Assembly: GCF_037975245.1 (NCBI RefSeq)
Contig: NC_092582.1
Location: 20,546,577 to 20,610,576 of the forward strand
Source: Apostichopus japonicus
Lineage: Eukaryota > Echinodermata > Holothuroidea > Aspidochirotida > Stichopodidae
Length of the DNA stretch: 64,000 nt
Direction: 5' to 3'
This document shows, one piece after another, positions 47,119 through 58,600 of the stretch (the stretch's first letter is position 1; every line of letters starts with the position of its first letter). A model generated the notes under the pieces. It worked only from the letters and a program-made list of their open reading frames with translations. It did no database searches and was not told the origin of the DNA. The translations under genes and the position numbers were made by a program.

Positions 47119-50100
47119 GTAGGCTCGGCTGAGTGAGAGCAATCCATTAGAAGTCATCAAATATGATTAAATTTACAAATATGTACTCTGTTTTTAATTT
47201 GTCTCGTGACGAAATTTTATGCTTTAGCCTAACCATGAAAAGACTGTTAGTTAGTATACGTGTAGATAATCTAACACTCAATAGCATCACATAGCCTAAC
47301 ACTGGATAGTACAATGCATACTACAACTTACAAGCATACATCTTGAAGCTCCTGTAAATGTATTAATAGTAGCACCGTTGGATACAAAATTCGTTCATGT
47401 TAGAAATTCGTTCGCCTCTGGCATTAGAGTAATTCCTCTGGTGTTTGCTTGCATGCACTGGACATTTTCACTGGAACTTGTATGGGTTGTTTAAATAGAT
47501 CTAGTCTATATTACAGAAACATACCTTTGGATAGAAAACTATTCAGCCTTGATTGAAATTTCTTGCACATTCTTAATCATGATAAAGGGCTGTCTGCCTA
47601 TGACTACCTACTACACCACAAAAAAACATTATCGTAAGCATGTTTTCAGTTCTTCAAATAACTTAGCTTAAATGGACACATTTTTGTGTCTTTGGGTGAA
47701 CGAACTGTTTGTGAAATAATCTCCATAAAGCATGACAATGAAGTAGACGTAGGCTTTTGTTCAGGTGGGAAAAATGGGGTGGGGTTGCAGGAAATGATGG
47801 GCTGCATTTCAACCTACCAAGTAGGCTACCTACTTAAAGGGGATACACTCCTGAGAATCTTTATCATGGATCACACTTCTATTCACTTCTATGGTACAAT
47901 GCAATTATGGGACCAGTTATGTGATTTGTTACCTATACTGTACTTCACACTTACTATGAAGATTGTCCTCAAATTGATGTTTCTAAGCCCTGCTATTTGT
48001 ACCTGTTATATATAAATGATAAGCCAATTGTAAATGGTCTTCAAATGACTAGGATCATTCCAAAATTTGAAGGAAAAACTTGTTGAAAATCTATGTGGTT
48101 GGAAAAAATATTTCTGTAGGTTAGGGATAATAAACATTTACCATAGGCTTTTTGATTATCTTGCCCATTATCATGCAGGTATCATCCGTATATAGCATTA
48201 TTGAATATTCAGAGTATAAATTGGAACTATGAAGCTCTATCGTTCATGGTTATAAGACAAGACTCAAACAAATGTTGCAGACAATAGATGAGAAGGGTTG
48301 ATCCAGATGTATTAAATGCTCTGTCCTTTGACAGAAGGAGCAGATAAGCACATATAAGCACATATAAGCAATAATAAGAATTACTTGTAGACTGGTAGTT
48401 GTTATATACTGGCATTTGTATGTACAGTATACTATGAGTGATGTACATACAGTATGGCAATTCCTGTACTGTTCAATACACAGGATTTTTCTTCTGTGCT
48501 GTTTGATGTGCATGAAACAGTTTTCAGTTCAGAGGTGTTAACCCCATCAATTCAACATACATAGGTCCAATAGGAGCCTTTGTATAATTTGACACAGAAT
48601 GGTGCTCATGGTTAAAACTACCTGTAGGTGCTTAATATCTAAAGCGTACACTCCCATTTTGAAAAAAAGTTATTGGTAAATGTTTATTACATTGTATTGA
48701 GACTTCTTTTGAAGCGAATCAAGCAACCAGAATGTTATCATTCACAATCTACATCAACATTACAGTGCTCAAGTTGGGCATGATTATCATTCTTGATTTG
48801 TATACAAAACTGACTGACATGTTTTGCATTTTTTATTCAATTGCCAGAGACAAATGGAATCTATGCGATAATGATGGCATTTATGTTTGTATCTGAGACA
48901 CATGCTAGTAAAGACGGTAACTCAAAAAGTTTATGATGAAGTAACTTCATGCTTGGTATGTGGATCCGTCTCATTAAGTGCAAGAACTCTATTCTTTTCT
49001 GTGAAGGTCAAAGGTTTTTTGAGGGTCAGTAGAGGTCAAAGTCTGAAGACATTGTAAACATGATAACTCTAAAAGTTCTTCTTTGTTGAACTTCATATTT
49101 GGTATGAAGATCCAGCTTTGTAAGTAAAACCACCTTATTGAATTTGATGGAGGTCAAAGGCCAGTTGATGTCAACAGAGATCGAAGTATGAAAACTCTGC
49201 AAACATAACTGATGAAAGTGCGGCTTGGTTGCAGTTCATATGTGGTATGTACCATCCACATGGTGAGTGCAGGGATCCTATTGAAACCAGTAGATGTCAA
49301 TGGTCATATGACGTCAACGGAGCTCACAATGTGAGAACCTTGTGAACATGATAAAACCAAAGTACAGTAAGATTTGGATGGACTTGGTATATATGATCAA
49401 CCTTATTGAGTACAAGATCCCTACTCTTTTCTGTGAAGGTCATTGAGGTCAATGCCTTAGAATTTTGTAAGCATGCACCTGATATCTCAAAAGACCTGTG
49501 CATCTTTGTGGAAGTTCACTCTAGATTAATATACAGTAGGTCGGAAAACCGTGAAGATATGATAACCGCAAAAGTAACGCTTTGTTTATGGACTTCTTGC
49601 TTGATAGTTAGGTCTTAAATTTGTGCAAGAATGTTCCTGATCAGTTATGGTCAACACATAAGAATCTTGTTTGAAGTGTTACTGTAGACTGCTCTCATAT
49701 GAAATGTGACAAGGAAACACAAATTCTGGTTTCTGGTTCCATTTGTACAGGTCAAAACAAGCTCGATCTTTCAGAAAAGTACTGGCAATGATGAGAGAGT
49801 GAAGCAACTAATGGGCAGAGGTCTTCCTAAGGCAAGGGCAATACCTGGAGTAAAAAACATTATAGTCATAGCTTCTGGAAAAGGTGGAGTTGGGAAATCC
49901 ACAGTAGCAGGTATGTAGTGTAGAAATGTTGCATCATGATTGTATAATTGATGTACAGTACCTTCTCATATTAATATGATCTGTTTATCTTTCAGAAGCC
50001 AAAGGTACAACTTTAAAGTGCCTTGTGTATATAGTTACTGTAGTATAATAATGTACTATAATATATTTAAAAAGGGGTTTTGTTCTACTTATGTGTTGAA

Positions 50101-53100
50101 TTATGTTCATTTGATGGATAATGAAGTCTAAGATTTAAAAATATTGTAAAGGACAATTAAAAGACAAAACACATAATTTATTACAGCCCACATCTTGATA
50201 GTTTGTCCTTATCCTAATTAGTAAGAACAATGGCAAAAACAAAGATAGTTTGATTTCTTGTCCATGACATTTATAACAGATTAAAGCACAATGTACTTAC
50301 ACAAATAAAATGAATGAATTACCAAATTTTATATCTCAGCAATGGAACAAGCTATCAATGTGTGGGTTAGGTTAATGTGTTTTTGTCATTTTAAATTGCC
50401 TTTCATAACAATTAATTTTTTTAATCTTAGACTTAATTATCCCTCAGTTCTATATAAAACAAACATGCCAATTAGGCAATTGAGGCTTGGGATTGGATGA
50501 ATGTGCTTTGTTAGATTATTGCTTTAATTTGACTTGTTTAAAGTAAAACAAAAATTTCCTGTATCTGTATCTGATCAGAATTCCTGTCCCTATTTCTCCC
50601 AACAGCAATAGATATTTCACTGAGTTTTGTGATCCAGTTTGAGCATCCAGCTTATTAGCATTGAAACATTGTTATAAAAGAGGCTATCATAAACATTGTG
50701 GTGTAGTGGGTGAAGATTCTTACAAAATGTTTAGAATTACTGATGGTTGTTTCCTTGAAGTCTCATATCTGACTTAAATAAATTATCATTACTTACTCAC
50801 AAAAGTTTTCCATTCTACTTTGAAGGCTCTGAACTTTGTCTCTAATAAAGCACTATGTTTTAACTATTGTTCTTGTGTATAAAAAAGTGCTTTTTTTGCA
50901 ATCTGCCCATTTTGTGTAGCAAATGGCTACAGTATGCAATATTGGATAAATTTTCCCCAGTAGATTTCATCTGATCTAAGCAAATACATTTTTTTCCAAA
51001 CTGCTTCTCTAGACATTGACAAAGGAGTGGTGGGAGATGGGGTAGGGGTGGGGAGGTTAGGAGGTTCAGCGTATCTATCATTTTATTTCAATGCCCTGTT
51101 TTATGTACTGTAAGTGATTATTAACAAATAACCAAGACAAAAATTAATATTGTGGATCACATTTCCTTATTTTACAGTCAACCTGGCATTGAGTGTATCA
51201 CATCTTCAGAAGGTAACAAAATATACCGCTTAAGTGTTAAAGCAGCTGCATGTATTAAACAGCTCTATGATAATCTTCCATGTCGAACCAGTTTTGCCCA
51301 AGTCAAATTTTCTGTGCCTTTGAGAAAATGTAGCCAGCTTGTACATAGCCTTATAGTTAATCCACAATATCTTGTGATTTAAGCAAGGTTTACTCGGCTA
51401 TGTATGGTAGACCTAGGCGTAATTGCTGTATGCTTGGTTTGAAAATAATAGACTATTTTGAGATTTCAAACATATCCTTTGACAAAGTACCTGTTTTTTT
51501 TACTTTACCAAGAATAATTTAGTGTCCATATCTTGTGTATAAGTTTTGAAGACTCTAAAACATAAATTTGCCAGGTTTAAAATCCTGTGTTTCCTGCATT
51601 ACATCATTGTCGTTACTGTAACAAGTTGCCCATTTTGTATGGCATTTTGCCCTGCAAAAAAAAATTGCTGCCTTAAATTTGAAGTTTGTGTGGACAATGT
51701 TGCTATTTCCTTTTTGGCTCCAACGCTTTGGCATCCATAGGAACCTATGCAGTCAAGTTGGCATATGCATGGGTGTGTATGCGTTTGTTTTGTATTCTGA
51801 CCGAGGACTTGAACAAAAGAATTCCAGGTCCTCGGTTGTGATTTCTAAAGAATCACCACGTCCTCGGAAGAATTCTATTGTATGGGGTATTGTTAAGGTT
51901 AGGGTACGTGGATTTGAACAATGGAAAATACAATGGGGTCCTCTGTCTGAATGTAATACAAACATGTGTGTGTGTGTGTGTATGTGACGCCCTAGCTTTT
52001 AAACATGATATCTCAAGTTAAGGAAATATATGATTGATGTCATACTTGGTATATATGTTGGTCATGGTCAGCAGATGATCCCTATTGTTTTTGGAAAGCT
52101 ATCCTGCATATTAATGAGTAGGGGGAGGAGGGGGGGGCTTAACATAAAATTCTGAAAATGTCAGTGTACAGCTGTACGCTATTGCTATTGCTTTATTCCC
52201 ATCTCACAAATATTATTGAGTGGTCAAGGGCTTACCATAAATTTGTAAAATGTCAATATCTCTGCAACATGTCCAATTTAGTTTATACTTGTTATGATGA
52301 TTTCATTACATTTACATGCTCTTTGCAATGTAAACAATGTTTACCTAATTAATATTTATGATGAGTAGGGTTGTGTGGGAAACTGTCAAAAACAGCTTGT
52401 AAACGTGATATCTCAACAACCACAAGTTGAATCAATGTCATACTTAGTACTGTAGGTAGATGCCCTGTGATGAGTAGGCTTTTTGGGGTTCCTTTCTATG
52501 AATATTAAAGAATGGGCAGGGCTAATGTAAAATTTGCTTCATGCTGGTATGGTGATGTTGTAAAACTAAGCACTTTTTCATGAAATTTCCATCTTTATGT
52601 CATTAATATTCATCAAATTGCTAGGAGTGACTTTTAAGCACAAGACAAGAACCAAATGTTCCATGATTTTATCTGTGAGGCTAGTCACACTTTATTCATA
52701 CAATCAACCGTGTTGTTGTTTTATGTGCATATCATGAATATTATTGATGGCATCAGAACCACTAAAAATGTTCATTTTCTGGTTAATATCAAGCATATCA
52801 ACAAGTACTTAGATTTACTGACATTTTCTGAAAATATTGTGAAACAAGTTGAAACTAATTAATTTGTCATGTCAACCATTTAAGACCTATTTTGAATGAT
52901 TCAATGATCTCTCCTCTACGCAGTGTTCTGTGGGCTTATTGGATGCTGATGTCTTTGGTCCATCAATACCTCGAATGCTGAACCTCTCCGGCCATCAACC
53001 AGAAGCAAATAAAGGTACATAGATGAATATTACTGCCTCTGGTTGTGTTACGTTGTAAAGCACATAGAAGAATCTTGTATAGTACACTGTATACAATTAT

Positions 53101-55551
53101 ATTAGGTATTAGATAGTAATGTCAAATAGTTGTTGCATATCACACCACTGAAGTCTCAATGCATTACTGTAATGTCAAATAAAGGGCACATCCTGTGTAT
53201 GCCTGAGCTGGTTCTTCTATTATCATTCTCTAAGCTTGCATGTTTCAGTAAGAGATCGTCTGTTGGTATTCTGGTACTGCATTTATTACATATTTATCAC
53301 ATCATTGTACATTTATATTACATCATTATTACATCATTTTACTGTTATATTACATCATTATCAAATCAATGTTCGGTTATATTTCATCATGATCACATCA
53401 ATGGTCTGTTATTGTTCATCATTATTACATCATTGTACTGTTATATTACATTATCACATCAATGTTCTGAAATATTACATCATTGCACTGTTATCTTACA
53501 TCATTATCACATCATTGTACTGTTTTATGAAATCATTATCACATCATTGTATTATGTTATTACATCATTGTACTGTTTGATTACTGTACATTATTATTAC
53601 ATCATTGTACTTTTATATTACATCATTATTACATCATTTTACTGTTATATTACATCATTATCAAATCAATGTTCGGTTATATTTCATCATGATCACATCA
53701 ATGGTCTGTTATAGTTCATCATTATTACATCATTGTACTGTTATATTACATTATCACATCAATGTTCTGAAATATTACATCATTGCACTGTTATCTTACA
53801 TCATTATCACATCATTGTACTGTTTTATGATATCATTATCACATCATTGTACAATGTTATTACATCATTGTACTGTTTGATTACTGTACATTGTACTACT
53901 ATATTACATTATTACATCATTGTACTCTTTTATGACATCAATATCACATCATTGTACTGTAATATTACATCATTAATTACATCATTGTACTCTGTTATTA
54001 CATCATGATCACATCATTGTACTGTTTGATTATATCATGATAACATCATTGTACTGTTATATTACATCATTATCACATCATTGTACATGGTTGTTACATC
54101 ATTATTACATCATTGTACTGTTATATTACATTATCACATCATTGTACTGTTATGTTACATCATTATCACATCATTGTACTCTGTTATTACGACACTATTA
54201 CATCATTGTGCTGTTTTATTACACATTATCACATCATTGTACTGTTATTCCATCATTAATACATCATTGTACTGTTATATTACATGATTACATCATTGTA
54301 CTGTTATATTACAACATGATCACATCATTGTACTGTTATATTACATCACTATTACATCATTGTACTGTTATATTACATTATTACATTATAACATCATTGT
54401 ACTGTTAATTTACAACATGATCACATCATTGTACTGTTTGATTACATAATTATTACATCCTAGTACTGTTTTATTACATCATTATTGTATTGTTATATTA
54501 CATCATTATCACAAAGATACTTATCACTATAGTACTTTTACTTCTAACCACTTAACTATGCTAAGAACAAGCAAAAGGCATTAATAGTTTAACCACGAGG
54601 TATGTTGCATTTCTAATAGCAACAATAGTCTAAGACTTAAAACAGAAATACTTTGTGTCATATTGATCTTCCAGACAAACGAAAGTGAAGTTTCTTGGAA
54701 CATTTCCGTTATTTAGGATATTGAAGTGATCAGTGTGCATGCATGCGTGGCAATTGGTAATCATATAGTCAAGAGAAGAGCAAGCCACAACTGTATAGCT
54801 GAGGGTCATAGGTTCTCCAAGTAGGTTTTTCTCTAGTCACATACTAGATCCATGTGATACTGTTTCCTTCCTGTCAACAGGCACAATGAACTACAGTAAT
54901 AGCAATGATAAACAAACGCAATAGGTTTGTGGGTCAGGTCCTGCAATGCTAAGTGTTCCAAAAATCAGTCAAGAGGGAACAAATATTAACTCCTAAAATA
55001 GGCTGGCTAGTTTGCAATTTGGGTTTATTTATTGGAAGTCAATATTGCATTGAGCAGACATCATTGCTTGATTGCAATATAAATTGTCTCAGCAATGAAC
55101 AGAAAGCATGTTGGTAGTATCTAGTATTGAAAATACAGACAGTGAGTAAAATGCAAGGAAATAGCAAAGAAAGGAAACTTAATTCCAAATAAGAGTCCCA
55201 AAAAAAAATACAAAAGTAAAGAAAGGACACATGGCCAATGATTTCTAGAACTCAGCTACATTACAATCTTCTACAGGGAGGTAGAGTGTACAGTATAACA
55301 ATGCTTAAAGTTATATAAAACATAGAATACAGATTTAAAGGGATCAAGAATCACGCAAACTAAAAATGACAGTCAAAGAAATGTGAAAGAATCATACTGT
55401 TCAAAGTATGCAAAATACAGTAACTCACCTTGATAAAGTTAATGGACCTTACAAAGTAGTGTGTGCAAAAGTATATGATATACATGAAGACAGACCTAAA
55501 GATTGATAGATCGTTGGTTGCATCATGTGTTGCAATAAAGTCTTTGTTGAA

Positions 55552-55631
<80 letters not shown>

Positions 55632-58600
55632 TATAATTGAAATAGTAGTGAGTTGGAAAATCCAGAACAGTGTAAAAACTTCCAGCTTCCACCAGGATTC
55701 GAACCCGGGCCTCCCGCTTTATGTGCAGACACCCTAACATATATACTTAAATGTTACATTCAAACACTATGTAATAATTGAACATGAACAGAAGCTGTCA
55801 TCAAAATGAAAATTTGGCTAGAATGGAACTATCCAGCCCTTGTAATATTTTATTGCGGAGCCTAGAGAGTTATCATTAATATAATGTAGCCAGGCACACC
55901 CCAGACTGGAGCCTTACATTGTAGAGTGTTACCATTAATATCATGTAGCCAGGCACACCCCATATTGGAGCATTACATTGTTCTTTAGTAGAGAATAAGA
56001 GTTGTCATCATAGTTCACTGGGTATAATCCTAATCTTGCAAATAATTTCTTGCTATTATTAAATGATTTTATAGTTTCCTAGTCAGTTTTGGTTGTTTAT
56101 TTTTCCTATTCACTCAAAAAACATGGTTACAATACTAAGAAATGAGCATAAATACTTTCTTTCTATTTTCATTTTACCAGATGGCAAGATTTTACCATTG
56201 CAGAACTATGGGTTGTCATGGTAAGCACATATTCAATCCAAATTAACACCAATTGTTCATTGTGGTAATTATATTGTTTTTGTTTCAATGTAACATGAGC
56301 ATTGGTCTTTCTAAAAACAACATGCCCATCCCTGTCACATTCTTCATAAAGGGATAATGAAATCTTTAAACAGTGTTTTTGTAACAATTAGAAGTGTTGA
56401 AGTCTACCATATATATGGAATGCTCTCAGGGCAGTGCCATGAATGGTCCTTTCAACACTTATTGATTACTAATTTTTGGAAGTAAACATTCAAAGATACC
56501 AGACATTCAGTACATTGCATGCTAAGAATTGTGATTAAAAATTGTAACTCTTCTTCAAAACAGCTGTGATACATGTGTAAATAATTTATTCCTACTAGGT
56601 CACACATTTGATTTCTACATGTTGTTATAATAACCTGTTACCATAAGTATGAAACTAAGAAAATTTCTTTTGAAGAATAGCTGTTATAAAAATATGGCAG
56701 AACTTCTTTTATGACATGAAGTTGTATATATCCCTTCAAACACAGACATGTTGTACATCAAACACTGTGACATGTTGTACATCAAACATTGGCATGTTGT
56801 AATTCAAACACTGTGACATGTTGTACAACAAATATGTGACATGTTGTACATCAAACACTGTGACATGTTGTACGTCAAACACTGTGACATTTGTACATCA
56901 AACACTGTGACATGTTGTACATCAAACACTGTGATATGTTGTATATAAAACACTGTGACGTGTTGTACATCAAACACTGTGACATGTTGTACATCAAACA
57001 CTGTGACATGTTGTACATCAAACACTGTGACATGTTGTACATCAAACACTGTGACATGTTGTACATCAAACACTGTGACATGTTGTACATCAAACATGTG
57101 ACATGTTGTACATCAAACACTGTGACATGTTGTACATCAAACACTGTGACATGTTGTACATCAAACACTGTTACATGTTGTACATCAAACACTGTGACAT
57201 GTTGTTCATCAAACACTGTGACATGTTGTATATCAAACACTGTGACATGTTGTACATCAAACACTGTGACATGTTGTACATCAAACACTGTGACATGTAC
57301 ATCAAACATGTGACATGTTGTACATCAAACACTGTGACATGTTGTACATCAAACACTGTGACATTCTGTACATCAAACACTGTGACATGTTGTACATCAA
57401 ACTCTGTGACATGTTGTACATCAAACTCTGTGACATGTTTTACATTGAACACTGTGACATTCTGTACATCAAACACTGTGACATGTTGTACAACAATATG
57501 TGACATGTTGTACATCAAACACTGTGACATGTTGTACATCAAACACTGTGACATGTTGTACATCAAACACTGTGACATGTTGTACATCAAACACTGTGAC
57601 ATGTTGTACATCAAACACCGTGACATGTTGTACATCAAACACTGTGACATGTTGTACCACAATATGTGACATGTTGTACATCAAACACTGTGACATGTTG
57701 TACATCAAACACTGTGACATGTTGTACATCAAACACTGTGACATGTTGTACATCAAACACTATGATATGTTGTACATCAAACAATGTGACATGTTGTACA
57801 TGTATTTTTTTTCTTTCTTTTGCCCACAAGTTCCTAGGAACAATTTTCCCAGGAATAATTCTGTGTTTTTAACTTTGTCTTGATGGTTCAAGAGAAATAT
57901 TTTACTTCAGTATTGCCATTCTTCATAGTGTCCATCATTCACACAATTATTGTTTGGTCTCAATTACTCTTGGTACTTCAGGTGTCAAATCAGAGATAAT
58001 GTTGAATTTAGTTGAATATTCCCTGCTTACACTGAAATTTATTGTCACTCTTTCCATTCTTGAAGCAGCATGTCGATGGGGTTCTTGGTGGATGAAAAAT
58101 CTCCTATTGTGTGGCGAGGTCTAATGGTAATGCAAGCTATTCAACGATTGTTGTTTGAGGTAAGGTTGCTTAATGCTACTTTGATCTCCACTTAGCACGT
58201 TTGGAAAACTTATAGTTTCCCTCGGTTTATTCCGTTAATTGTTTTTCGCTTTCTAATTTCCTTGTTATTGACTAAATGTGAATGTAGATTTGGTGGAGTA
58301 TAATCCCATACAAGAAACCATGGAAATGACATCAGAGATGACATTTTCTTCTTTCTTCTCCTGTGCAGGTTGCTTGGGGAAATATAGAATACCTGTTTAT
58401 TGATATGCCACCAGGTACTGGAGACACACAACTATCTATATCTCAGCTGGTCCCAGTTTCAGGTATATGGTACTGTAGTATTTAATAATTAACTGACAAG
58501 TAGTGACTTTCACATATTGCAGTAAGTATAGCTTTCCAGTGGTTTGCCCAAACCGGGAGGGGGTGGCAGCTGCCAAGGTTGTCACCTCTATTGTTACTCA

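Noticed and set aside
53130-54408. Apparent His/Tyr/Ile-rich proteins up to 194 residues
   Set aside because: Translation of the 32-bp/300-bp array inside NUBPL intron 4; no codon bias or domain.
56745-57805. CRISPR-like array (regular repeats)
   Set aside because: Repeats are directly adjacent with no unique spacers, and the DNA is eukaryotic intron.
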